A DNA stretch of 64,000 bases from Ekhidna lutea (GTDB lineage Bacteria; Bacteroidota; Bacteroidia; Cytophagales; Cyclobacteriaceae), in NCBI RefSeq assembly GCF_900188325.1, contig NZ_FZPD01000003.1, forward strand, positions 186,001 through 250,000, read 5' to 3'. The position numbers and the translations under genes are program-made. This document shows positions 27,359-35,338 of the stretch, one piece after another; positions within the stretch are counted from its first letter, which is position 1; every line of letters starts with the position of its first letter. The notes under the pieces are model-generated. The model was not told where the DNA came from. It saw only the letters and a program-made list of their open reading frames with translations, and did no database searches.

Positions 27359-28267
27359 ATGGGTGTTTTGTTCAACAGTTTTGAGGAGTGGAAAAAGGAG
27401 TGCGAGGGAAAAGGCCTACCCCTTTTTCAGGCGGTTCTTGATTTTGAAGTCAATCAAAAAGGCAAGAAGGAAGAGGATATTTGGGCCGGTCTTGATGAAG
27501 CCTATCAGGTCATGAAGGAGGCTGTGCAATCCGGTCTGAAGGAGGAGATGAATTCATACTCCGGCATGATCAATAATGGCGCTAAGAAAGTGATGAACTT
27601 TCCAAAGACTGTCCTTTCACCGGAATTCCAAAAGCTGGTTGCCCGGGCACTCGCCGCTAAAGAAGTAAACTCATGCATGGGAAGGGTGGTGGCGGCACCT
27701 ACAGCCGGCGCTAGCGGTATATTGCCAGGGACCATGGTTACTCTTCAGGAGATACATGATATTTCGGATAGAAAAATTTATGAGGCCCTGTTGATTGGAG
27801 CAGGGGTGGCTTTGATTTTAGAAAAGCGAGCTTCTATTGCAGGAGCGGTTGGAGGCTGTCAGGCAGAAACAGGTTCAGCTGCAGCTATGGCCTCTGCGGG
27901 TATTACCTACTGCCTTGGAGGTAGCAACGATCAGATATTTAATGCAGTAGCAATCACCATTCAGTGTATGCTTGGGTTGGTTTGTGACCCGGTAGCAGGC
28001 TTAGTAGAGATTCCGTGTGTAGTTCGAAATGCAAGCGCCGCAGCTATTGCAAATTCTTCCGCACAAATTGCATTAGCAGATGTAAGCCCGGTGATACCGG
28101 TAGACGAATGTGTAGATGCCATGGGTGAGGTTGGACAAAGTATGGAAGCCCGATATAAAGAAACAGCTCAGGGTGGACTAGCCGCGACCCCTACAGGAAG
28201 AGCAATCTCAAAAAGGGTACTTATTCAGGATATTGAAGTGCTCGAAGACGAGGATGGGGAAGATTAA
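27359..28267 (+). CDS. sdaA: L-serine ammonia-lyase, iron-sulfur type, alpha subunit/domain
   Basis: The 302-residue protein corresponds to the catalytic alpha part of iron-sulfur L-serine dehydratase, which makes pyruvate and ammonia from serine. Conserved parts: SCMGRVVAAPTAGASGILPG, ASIAGAVGGCQAETGSAAAM, YCLGGSNDQIFNA and GLVCDPVAGLVEIPCVVRNA, including the cysteines that bind the [4Fe-4S] cluster. The beta subunit is not adjacent; it may be elsewhere. The ATG at 27359 (MGVLFNSFEEWKKEC) is chosen over an upstream in-frame ATG at 27278 because the latter would overlap hemE and add 27 non-conserved residues. Its 3' end overlaps the next convergent gene by 4 nt. Confidence 0.93.
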   Translation: MGVLFNSFEEWKKECEGKGLPLFQAVLDFEVNQKGKKEEDIWAGLDEAYQVMKEAVQSGLKEEMNSYSGMINNGAKKVMNFPKTVLSPEFQKLVARALAAKEVNSCMGRVVAAPTAGASGILPGTMVTLQEIHDISDRKIYEALLIGAGVALILEKRASIAGAVGGCQAETGSAAAMASAGITYCLGGSNDQIFNAVAITIQCMLGLVCDPVAGLVEIPCVVRNASAAAIANSSAQIALADVSPVIPVDECVDAMGEVGQSMEARYKETAQGGLAATPTGRAISKRVLIQDIEVLEDEDGED

Positions 28268-28713
28268 CTTGGAATAAAATCTTCAACGAGCCAGAAAGCA
28301 TATTTGATAATTAGTGTGATGATCGTGCTCCATAACAAAGCACTGATCCACATCCATTTCAGGATTATTTTTTTCTTTGAGCCAAGCAGGTTAACCAGCA
28401 GTCCACCACCAGGTGGCGTGAGTATTAATGGTGTTAGCAAACACATTCCTTTTAACCCAAACTTCCTCCAGATTCGCACAAACCGTCTACTCTTTTTAGA
28501 GAAAATTCGTTTTTTCTTTCGAAACCTAGCAAAGAATCTTCTGATCTCATCACCAAAAAAAGTGAAGAGATAAATGGTGGTCATCATCCCTAGTGCTGTG
28601 AGAATAATAATAGCTGGCACGGGCAAGTTATTGGCCACACCAAAAGTGGGTCCGAAAACAAATTTTAGCCCACTGAGAAAGTAAACCGTGAAGTATTTTA
28701 AAGCGGTAGCCAT
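28264..28713 (-). CDS. Small multi-pass membrane protein, function unknown
   Basis: The 149-residue product has an N-terminal amphipathic/hydrophobic stretch, a strong helix PVPAIIILTALGMMTTIYLF, a very basic loop (RRFFARFRKKKRIFSKKSRR), a hydrophobic re-entrant-like segment with LLTPLILTPPGGGLLVNLLG, and a C-terminal helix WISALLWSTIITLIIKYAFW. The Pro/Gly-rich LTPPGGG turn recalls small export or DedA-like membrane proteins, but I cannot assign a family with confidence. It overlaps sdaA by 4 nt tail to tail. Confidence 0.65.
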   Translation of the reverse strand: MATALKYFTVYFLSGLKFVFGPTFGVANNLPVPAIIILTALGMMTTIYLFTFFGDEIRRFFARFRKKKRIFSKKSRRFVRIWRKFGLKGMCLLTPLILTPPGGGLLVNLLGSKKKIILKWMWISALLWSTIITLIIKYAFWLVEDFIPS

Positions 28714-28806
28714 AATAGATTTGCTAACTTACTGATACTAGTTGTAATAAAGACGGCTCGAAACATTTTTAGCCCTTATCTTTACCGCTTTTTACAAATT
28801 GAAGGT

Positions 28807-29382
28807 ATGCTGAATGTAATTTTGTTTGGACCTCCGGGAGCGGGGAAAGGAACTCAAAGTGAGCGACTGATCGAGAAGTATGGTTTGTGTCACATCTCCA
28901 CAGGGGACCTGTTTCGATGGCATACAAAAAACGACACAGAGCTAGGTAAGCGAGTGAAGGAGATCATCAATAGCGGACAACTTGTTTCTGATGATATTAC
29001 CATTGCCATGCTGAAGCATGAGGTTGAAAAAAACCCAGAAGCTAATGGGTTTTTGTTTGATGGCTTCCCGCGAACCGTGGATCAAGCCAAGGCACTTGAT
29101 GCACTCATGGAGTCCATGAACACGAGCATTCATGCCGTGATTGAACTAAAGGTTACCGAAGATGAAGTTCGACAAAGAATTGCAAAAAGAAAGCAGCTGG
29201 AAAATAGAGCAGATGATGCTTCAGATAAGCTAGACAGAAGAATTGGTGAATACTTCAATAAAACCGTACACGTACTTCCTTTTTATGAAGAGCAGGGAAG
29301 ACTCTCTACAGTGAATGGTATTGGGGATATCGAAACCATATTTGCTGATATTGACAAGACTGTCTCTGCACTGGAGGTGTAA
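28807..29382 (+). CDS. adk: Adenylate kinase
   Basis: The 191-residue enzyme interconverts ATP + AMP and 2 ADP. It has the P-loop FGPPGAGKGTQS, the AMP-binding ISTGDLFRWH (DLFR in place of the common DMLR), GFLFDGFPRTVDQA, and a short LID typical of the small-variant enzymes (RIAKRKQLENRADDASDKLD), with no zinc-finger cysteines. obg begins 6 nt after the stop. A TATCTTTA sequence upstream is an imperfect -7 box. Confidence 0.96.
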   Translation: MLNVILFGPPGAGKGTQSERLIEKYGLCHISTGDLFRWHTKNDTELGKRVKEIINSGQLVSDDITIAMLKHEVEKNPEANGFLFDGFPRTVDQAKALDALMESMNTSIHAVIELKVTEDEVRQRIAKRKQLENRADDASDKLDRRIGEYFNKTVHVLPFYEEQGRLSTVNGIGDIETIFADIDKTVSALEV

Positions 29383-29388
29383 AGACCG

Positions 29389-30375
29389 ATGGAATCCAAC
29401 TTTATAGATTATGTAAAATTTTACGCCCGATCGGGTGATGGCGGAGCTGGGTCGGTGCATTTCCGCAGGGAAAAGCATGTGCCAAAAGGCGGGCCTGATG
29501 GAGGTGATGGGGGTAGAGGAGGCAATATTATCCTCAAGGGTAATAGTCAGCTTTGGACACTACTGCACTTAAAATACAAGAAGCACATCACTGCCGAAAA
29601 CGGAGGGAACGGAGAGGGAGGCCAGCGCTTTGGGAAAGATGGTGAAGATATAATTCTGGAGGTGCCAATAGGAACGATTGCCCGAAACGCTGAAACCAAC
29701 GAAAAAATGGTGGAGATTCTGGAAGATGGGGAAGAGAAGGTGCTGCTTTCCGGCGGAATCGGTGGGCGAGGAAATGTGCATTATAAGACTCCTACAAACC
29801 AAACACCTCGATACGCTCAGCCAGGAATAGAAGGAATTGAAAATTGGGTCATTTTAGAATTGAAGATCCTGGCCGATGTAGGGCTTGTAGGCTTTCCGAA
29901 TGCTGGTAAATCCACACTACTTTCGGTTGTTTCTGAAGCCAAGCCCGAAATAGCTGACTATCCTTTCACCACCCTCGTGCCAAATTTAGGAGTTGTTCCA
30001 TATCGGGATTACAAATCGTTTGTGATGGCGGATATACCAGGTATCATAGAGGGAGCAGCTGAAGGGAAAGGGCTGGGGAGCAGATTCTTGAGGCACATTG
30101 AGCGTAATTCCATTCTGCTATTTATGATCCCTGCAGATGCAAATGATATTAGAAAAGAGTTCAAAATCCTTATGGGTGAACTTGAAAAACACAATCCGGA
30201 ATTGATGGATAAAGACCGGTTGCTGGCAATTTCAAAATCAGATCTTTTGGATGAAGAACTAATGGCAGAAATGAAAGAGGAATTGCCTGAAATTGAAACG
30301 TTGTTTATTTCAAGCGTAACAGGGTTAGGAATTCAGGAATTAAAAGATAAAATCTGGCGTCAGATTACGTCATAA
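29389..30375 (+). CDS. obg: GTPase Obg/CgtA
   Basis: The 328-residue protein has the glycine-rich Obg fold (~1-158; [20 protein letters not shown], then [14 protein letters not shown]) and a G domain with G1 [12 protein letters not shown]3 [16 protein letters not shown], and a G4-like SKSDLL. It acts in late 50S ribosome assembly and stress control. There is no C-terminal extension, which is usual for this phylum. It follows adk closely, so the two are likely co-transcribed. Confidence 0.96.
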   Translation: MESNFIDYVKFYARSGDGGAGSVHFRREKHVPKGGPDGGDGGRGGNIILKGNSQLWTLLHLKYKKHITAENGGNGEGGQRFGKDGEDIILEVPIGTIARNAETNEKMVEILEDGEEKVLLSGGIGGRGNVHYKTPTNQTPRYAQPGIEGIENWVILELKILADVGLVGFPNAGKSTLLSVVSEAKPEIADYPFTTLVPNLGVVPYRDYKSFVMADIPGIIEGAAEGKGLGSRFLRHIERNSILLFMIPADANDIRKEFKILMGELEKHNPELMDKDRLLAISKSDLLDEELMAEMKEELPEIETLFISSVTGLGIQELKDKIWRQITS

Positions 30376-30406
30376 TCCATCTCATTCATCCCTTTGTTTT
30401 TATTGT

Positions 30407-30517
30407 ATGCCAACTCCCATCAATTTATTGGTTGAATTCTGCCATAATGGCACACCTAAACGCATTGGCAAAGAAATTGTCAATCTCAGACCATCTTTAA
30501 GCATGTTGAAAGAATGA
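30407..30517 (+). CDS. Possible 36-residue leader ORF coupled to grpE
   Basis: An ATG at 30407 opens a 36-codon frame (starts MPTPINLLVEFCHNGTPKRI) that stops with TGA overlapping the grpE ATG by 4 nt. The overlap would couple translation of the two. Composition is protein-like but the ORF is very short, and the stretch could simply be untranslated leader. I do not recognise it. Confidence 0.3.
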   Translation: MPTPINLLVEFCHNGTPKRIGKEIVNLRPSLSMLKE

Positions 30518-31098
30518 AGGAAACAAAAGAAAAAGTGACTAAAGAGCAGGAAGTAGCAGAAGAGCAGGAAGCTCAGAATAATAAAGACGAGGAAGTGAAG
30601 AATCAGGAGGCCAAAGAAGAGGCTTCCGAGGAAACTGAAGAATCCCAGGAGCCAACGCTCGAAGAGCAGGTAGGAGAAGCAAAAGATAAGTACTTGCGTC
30701 TCTACTCTGAATTTGAAAACTTTCGTAGAAGGACATCTAAGGAAAAGCTGGATCTCATCAGCACTGCCAATAAAGATCTGATGTCAGACCTTATCCCTGT
30801 ACTGGATGATTTTGAACGAGCAATGAACGCCTCCGAAGAAAGCGAAGACATTAAGGCATTGCGCGAGGGCATGACATTGATTCAAAATAAACTCAATAAA
30901 TCGCTTCAAAACAGAGGTCTGAAAAAGATGGAAGTAAAGAAGGGCGATGATTTCAATGATGAAATACATGAAGCGATCACCCAGATTCCTGCTGATAAAG
31001 ATTTAGAAGGCAAGATTGTAGATGTGGTAGAGGCAGGATACACCCTCGGAGAATCCGTGGTACGATTTGCAAAAGTAGTTGTAGGAGCGAAGCAATAG
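30514..31098 (+). CDS. grpE: Nucleotide exchange factor GrpE
   Basis: The 194-residue co-chaperone releases ADP from DnaK. Residues 1-55 are a highly charged Glu/Lys/Gln-rich tail. The family core follows: the long helix with [33 protein letters not shown], and the C-terminal beta domain with [20 protein letters not shown]. It ends 1 nt before dnaJ. dnaK is not in the window, and no CIRCE/HrcA operator is seen upstream. Confidence 0.95.
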   Translation: MKETKEKVTKEQEVAEEQEAQNNKDEEVKNQEAKEEASEETEESQEPTLEEQVGEAKDKYLRLYSEFENFRRRTSKEKLDLISTANKDLMSDLIPVLDDFERAMNASEESEDIKALREGMTLIQNKLNKSLQNRGLKKMEVKKGDDFNDEIHEAITQIPADKDLEGKIVDVVEAGYTLGESVVRFAKVVVGAKQ

Positions 31099-31099
31099 C

Positions 31100-32215
31100 A
31101 TGGCAAAGAGAGACTATTACGAAATTTTAGGAGTTGACAAGTCAGCATCAAAAGATGAGTTGAAAAAAGCTTATCGCAAGATTGCGATTAAATATCACCC
31201 GGATAAAAACCCGGACGACAAAGAAGCTGAAGATAAATTCAAAGAAGCTGCAGAGGCGTATGAAGTTCTGAGTAATGATCAGAAACGTCAGCGGTATGAT
31301 CAGTTTGGTCACCAGGGTGTTGGTGGTGCCGGAGGAGGCTTCAGTGGCGGCAATATGAACATGGATGATATCTTCTCTCAGTTTGGAGATATTTTCGGTG
31401 GAGGCAGCCCGTTCGATAGCTTTTTCGGCGGTGGTGGCCGTGGAGGAAGAAGAACCCGTAAGGGTACCAACCTCCGCATCAAATTGAAGCTGACGCTTGA
31501 GGAAGTTGCGCATGGCGTAGAGAAGAAAATAAAGGTAAACAGGCTGATCGTTGATCCTGAAACGAAGTTTCAGACATGCTCGAGCTGTAATGGTACCGGT
31601 CAGGTTCGCAAGGTGATGAACACGATGCTAGGCCAAATGATGAGTACATCCACATGTCCGTCTTGCGGCGGGAGCGGCCAAATGGTTGAAAGCAGAGCTG
31701 CAGGAGTGGATAGCTCAGGGCTAAAGCGTCAGGAGGAGATAATTCCAATCAAGATTCCTGCAGGTGTAACAGACGGCATGCAGCTTTCTATGTCTGGAAA
31801 AGGAAATGAGGTAGCTGGTGGTGTTCCAGGGGATTTGCTTATTCTGGTTGAGGAAGTTGAGCATGAAATCCTGAAACGAGATGGCAACAATGTGATCTAT
31901 GATCTTTATATCAATTTCGTTGACGCAGCACTCGGAACATCAATCGAAGTGCCAACAATCGATGGGAAGGTCAAGATCAAAGTTGATCCCGGCACTCAAA
32001 GCGGAAAAATTCTTCGTTTGAGAGGTAAAGGAATAAAGTCTGTAGAAGGATATGGGCAAGGTGACCAATTGGTTCATGTAAATGTGTGGACGCCTAAAAA
32101 GCTGAATGCTGATGAAAAAGAAGCATTGGAGGCACTGCGTGAATCTCCAAACTTTCAGCCGGATCCGGGCAAATCAGATAAAAGCTTCTTCGAGCGGATG
32201 AAGGAATTCTTTTAA
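31100..32215 (+). CDS. dnaJ: Chaperone DnaJ with reduced zinc-finger region
   Basis: The 371-residue Hsp40 has a canonical J domain ([23 protein letters not shown] motif), a Gly/Phe-rich linker and two beta-sandwich substrate domains ([20 protein letters not shown] and onward). The cysteine-rich region is unusual: only two of four CxxCxGxG motifs exist, CSSCNGTG (Cys160, Cys163) and CPSCGGSG (Cys186, Cys189). By alignment to standard DnaJ these are motifs 2 and 3, which form zinc site II; motifs 1 and 4, forming site I, are replaced by cysteine-free sequence. The frame is intact and flanks are conserved, so this is not a sequencing error pattern. Confidence 0.96.
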   Translation: MAKRDYYEILGVDKSASKDELKKAYRKIAIKYHPDKNPDDKEAEDKFKEAAEAYEVLSNDQKRQRYDQFGHQGVGGAGGGFSGGNMNMDDIFSQFGDIFGGGSPFDSFFGGGGRGGRRTRKGTNLRIKLKLTLEEVAHGVEKKIKVNRLIVDPETKFQTCSSCNGTGQVRKVMNTMLGQMMSTSTCPSCGGSGQMVESRAAGVDSSGLKRQEEIIPIKIPAGVTDGMQLSMSGKGNEVAGGVPGDLLILVEEVEHEILKRDGNNVIYDLYINFVDAALGTSIEVPTIDGKVKIKVDPGTQSGKILRLRGKGIKSVEGYGQGDQLVHVNVWTPKKLNADEKEALEALRESPNFQPDPGKSDKSFFERMKEFF

Positions 32216-32220
32216 TTTAT

Positions 32221-32352
32221 TTAACCACCGAGATATCTAAGAATTTCACAGAGAAGATGCAAGAGCGTTTCTCAGAGAGCCCATAAGAAGGTGCTATAGA
32301 GAATCTCTCTCAGTGTTCACTGTGATTAATACTCAGTTCTCTTAGTGGTTAA
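32221..32352. repeat. TTAACCAC...GTGGTTAA interspersed repeat, copy 1
   Basis: The region starts TTAACCACCGAGATATCTAA and ends CTCTTAGTGGTTAA; the ends are inverted (TTAACCAC/GTGGTTAA). Its interior is made of degenerate CACAGAGA/TCTCTCAGTGTT-like words. The same vocabulary recurs at 33329-33515 and in part near 57749. It carries no ORF. Confidence 0.6.
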
Positions 32353-32418
32353 AAAGATTTTTATTCAAATAGATCGAAGAAACGTAACCTCCAATTACCC
32401 TTTGCGTAATAACAATCC

Positions 32419-33309
32419 ATGTTGCGGTTGGTAATGATAGCAGGCACGTCCCTGCTGATGAGTCTGGGTGCGTTTGCACAGCTTACAAAATTTTATACGG
32501 TAAAGGAATCTACACAATTCGATACCGTTGACTTTTATCTTAAAGCCACAGCAACCAATTGTTTGCTTAAACGCTCCGAAACGGACAATAATCCACTTAC
32601 TATCTACGGAAATCCTGACTTGGAAAAGATCAATCCTTCCTTTGCCAATAAGGTTAAAAACAATACATGTTATGCAAAGTTGGCGCTTGATGAATACAAC
32701 TCTTCGGGGTTTGGAGACAGCTTCTCTATGGCCGTATCCAGGAGTGATAAAGAAAATGATTTCTGGAAGGTCAATTTGAATGAGTCAGAAATCTATAAAC
32801 TCAACCTGATATACGGATTTGGTAACGCAGATGTGAATTTAACAGGTACTTCTGTTCAGCGCTTGAAAATCAAATCAGGAAGCGCAGACATTGTCGTGGG
32901 TTATGATGATGGAAACAAGAACCCCATTCAGATGGATACTTTCTACGTGAAAGCTGACTTTGGTTCCATAGTCGCCAAAAGGATGGAGCTCGCACGCGCT
33001 AAGAATGTGATTACCAAGATTGGTTTTGGAAACGTATTGTTGGATTTTGATAGTGAGATGACAGAAAAATGCAATGTAGATGCATCGGTTGGAGCGGGAA
33101 ATCTTGAGATACTCCTTCCAAGAGACGGCACTCCTGTTAGAATTCAAATTCGGGATTCACCTCTGTGCGCAGTGAAAATTGCTAAAGGATTTGAGGAAGT
33201 GGAAAAAAATGTATTCGTCAACATGAGCTATGATGCCAATGCGGATAACCTGCTTTCTTTTGATGTAGATGTGGCACTAGGTATGGTACGCTTCAGGTAC
33301 ACGGATTAA
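32419..33309 (+). CDS. Secreted protein, possible toast-rack beta-helix fold, unknown function
   Basis: The 296-residue product has a signal peptide (~1-21, ending GAFAQ). The mature half contains YGFGNADVNLTGTSVQRLKI, KSGSADIVVGYDDGN and IGFGNVLLDFDSEMTEKCNV, a repeating strand pattern like LiaF/toast-rack (DUF2154/DUF2807-type) domains, where successive turns read as surface beta-helix rungs. It has four cysteines, consistent with an exported protein. It is flanked on both sides by the interspersed repeat. No enzymatic motif is seen. Confidence 0.65.
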   Translation: MLRLVMIAGTSLLMSLGAFAQLTKFYTVKESTQFDTVDFYLKATATNCLLKRSETDNNPLTIYGNPDLEKINPSFANKVKNNTCYAKLALDEYNSSGFGDSFSMAVSRSDKENDFWKVNLNESEIYKLNLIYGFGNADVNLTGTSVQRLKIKSGSADIVVGYDDGNKNPIQMDTFYVKADFGSIVAKRMELARAKNVITKIGFGNVLLDFDSEMTEKCNVDASVGAGNLEILLPRDGTPVRIQIRDSPLCAVKIAKGFEEVEKNVFVNMSYDANADNLLSFDVDVALGMVRFRYTD

Positions 33310-33328
33310 TTTTTCTTAACGGATAGAC

Positions 33329-33515
33329 TTAACCACTGAGGCCACTAAGGCGTTCTCACAGAGGACTCAGAGGTTTCCATCAAAGTTTCTTTGTGCTCTC
33401 CGTGTTAAATCTCCGTGTTCTTTGTGGTTTAAGTTCACTGTGATACTTCTCAAATTTCTCAGCGGTAAAACCTCTCTGATCTCTTTGTGCTAATCTCAGT
33501 GTTCTCTGCGGTTAA
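33329..33515. repeat. TTAACCAC...GCGGTTAA interspersed repeat, copy 2 (compound)
   Basis: It begins TTAACCACTGAGGCCACTAA and continues with repeated words (CTCCGTGTT, TTTGTGGTTTAA, CTCAGCGGTAAAA, CTCAGTGTTCTCTGCGGTTAA). It looks like at least two nested or partly duplicated copies of the element at 32221-32352. The far end abuts the stop of the YhhN-like gene. Confidence 0.6.
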
Positions 33516-33519
33516 AAAC

Positions 33520-34173
33520 CTACTCCACGTGCTTCAACAACCCCTTCACAAGTAATAATTGAGCTGCACAGTAGGTAGACATAATAAACACTCCGGCATA
33601 AGGAATCGCGGTATGAAAGGCGTTGAAAGCCAGAATCGAATCTGATAACACGAACAGAATACTTCCGTATAATGCTAGCCTGAAACTTTCCTGAGAAGTA
33701 TTCCCTTCCCTCAAACGAGCCATGATTACCATTGTCAATATGACCACTCCATAAATGGAAATTGGAATGGTAAAATCGCCAGCAGGTAGAAGGACGAAGA
33801 AAAGGGCACCACCATAAGCTAAAAATGGAATTACTTGCACCAGATTGAACGACGGTTTTTGATAAGCAGACGTTCTCAGGACTATTACATAAATGATTTG
33901 TGCGACTAAAAACAGCCCAATTCCGGCAATAAAAAAGGCTTCATTGGCTTGGTACATTAGCGCCACATCTCCCAGCCATGAAAAGAACAATGCTCCTGAC
34001 ACAAGTAAGATGCGTTTGGTGGTTTTTCCAATGCTTGACCGATACACATAAAACATAAGTAGCGGCATGAGCATAGGTTTGGTAAACTGATCCAAATCCT
34101 CAGAAGGAATAATTTTAGCGATGACATTCGCAAATGATACGATGATGTAGATCCAGAATATAAGGTTGGGCAT
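33520..34173 (-). CDS. YhhN/TMEM86 family membrane protein (lysoplasmalogenase-like)
   Basis: The 217-residue integral membrane protein has about seven or eight helices and family segments KPMLMPLLMFYVYRSS, LFFSWLGDVALMYQANEAFF and LFVLSDSILAFNAFHT. Members hydrolyse the vinyl-ether or alkenyl bond of lysoplasmalogens; the two Asp-containing membrane motifs (WLGDVAL, LSDSILA) are candidates for the active site. The bacterial substrate is not settled. It ends close to the repeat and starts 1 nt after the MFS gene stop, so the two genes form an operon. Confidence 0.87.
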   Translation of the reverse strand: MPNLIFWIYIIVSFANVIAKIIPSEDLDQFTKPMLMPLLMFYVYRSSIGKTTKRILLVSGALFFSWLGDVALMYQANEAFFIAGIGLFLVAQIIYVIVLRTSAYQKPSFNLVQVIPFLAYGGALFFVLLPAGDFTIPISIYGVVILTMVIMARLREGNTSQESFRLALYGSILFVLSDSILAFNAFHTAIPYAGVFIMSTYCAAQLLLVKGLLKHVE

Positions 34174-34174
34174 T

Positions 34175-35317
34175 TTACTTTCCTTTAAACAAAAGGTAAA
34201 TAAAAGCTAAAAACGCCAAGCTTCCACATCCGGTAAACACAATCGGAAAATTGGCAGGGTTACCATTGTAGATCTGGCCGGCCAGCATGGCCCCCATACC
34301 TATGCCTATCTCTAAGGCCATAAATAAAGTAGAAAAACCTCTGCCTCTGAATTTGTCTGGAGCTAAATCTGCCGCCCAGGCAAAAAGTGCCGGAGAAGAT
34401 AAGCCGTAACCTGCGCCGAAGATCAGTGCACCAGTAAATAGCTGAAATGCTGAAGTGGAAAATCCGATATAAATAGATCCTGTACCTACAATCAGCATGG
34501 CTGCAATCAATACTTTCCTACGCCCAAACTCATCAGACAATCGCCCTCCAACAACCCTTGAAACAAGAGACGTGACAGTAAAATAAGAGAAGAATAATCC
34601 TTTGTTAGCAATGCCTAGTGATACACTCAAATCAGGAGCTAACGTAAGAGCTGCACCAAAGGAAAAAGTCACCAACATCATCACAACAGAGGGAACCAGA
34701 ACGGTAGGTTCATATATATCAGCAGCCTTTATTTTAAGCAATTGCCTGGAGAATTTCTGCTTGTTCTCTACTGTTTCCTTCATTCCGGCCAATACCACAA
34801 CGGAAAGGATAGCCACAGCAGCACTGCTATAAAAAAGTGTTTCAATGGAGCTGTGAAGGGCTATTTCACCACCGATGTAGTTTCCCATCCCCATCCCGGT
34901 CATTCCGAAGAAGCTTAGGATACCCATTCCTTCACCGCGCCTGTTTACAGGAACAATATCCGCCACATAAGCAGCTGTACCTGTTGGCTTAAATCCGGTG
35001 GAGAATCCATGCAGAAACCGAATAAACAGGAAGGCATAGATATTCAGGAAGAAAGGATAAAACAATGACACCACAGCCGTGACCGTACATCCAAACACCA
35101 TGACCGGGATTCGCCCCCAGGTATCAGTCAACTTTCCGCTAAAGGGTCGCGAGATGAGGGCTGTAAGCGTGAAGAAAGTGATATGAAGACCAATGTAGTC
35201 TTCACCACCAAAGGTTCGCATAAAATCAGGCAGCTCAGGCAATACCATGTTAAAGGAACCAAAGAAGAGAAACGAACTCATGGAAAGTAACCAAAAGTTC
35301 AGTGAATATTTTTTCAT
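34175..35317 (-). CDS. Major facilitator superfamily transporter
   Basis: This 380-residue carrier has about 12 helices. The loop motif between helices 2 and 3 is SRPFSGKLTDTWGRIPVMVF (variant of GxxxDRxGRR), repeated in the second half as SRVVGGRLSDEFGRRKVLIA. The fifth-helix region holds GFSTGFKPTGTAAYVADIVP. The pattern suits drug or small-metabolite efflux, but the substrate is unknown. It lies between prfB and the YhhN gene, all on the minus strand. Confidence 0.9.
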   Translation of the reverse strand: MKKYSLNFWLLSMSSFLFFGSFNMVLPELPDFMRTFGGEDYIGLHITFFTLTALISRPFSGKLTDTWGRIPVMVFGCTVTAVVSLFYPFFLNIYAFLFIRFLHGFSTGFKPTGTAAYVADIVPVNRRGEGMGILSFFGMTGMGMGNYIGGEIALHSSIETLFYSSAAVAILSVVVLAGMKETVENKQKFSRQLLKIKAADIYEPTVLVPSVVMMLVTFSFGAALTLAPDLSVSLGIANKGLFFSYFTVTSLVSRVVGGRLSDEFGRRKVLIAAMLIVGTGSIYIGFSTSAFQLFTGALIFGAGYGLSSPALFAWAADLAPDKFRGRGFSTLFMALEIGIGMGAMLAGQIYNGNPANFPIVFTGCGSLAFLAFIYLLFKGK

Positions 35318-35338
35318 TAAACCGGGTTAGGTGTTACG

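Noticed and set aside
31577-31668. DnaJ zinc-finger loss as a sequencing or assembly error
   Set aside because: The frame is intact and the loops that replace motifs 1 and 4 keep normal codon use and smooth junctions.
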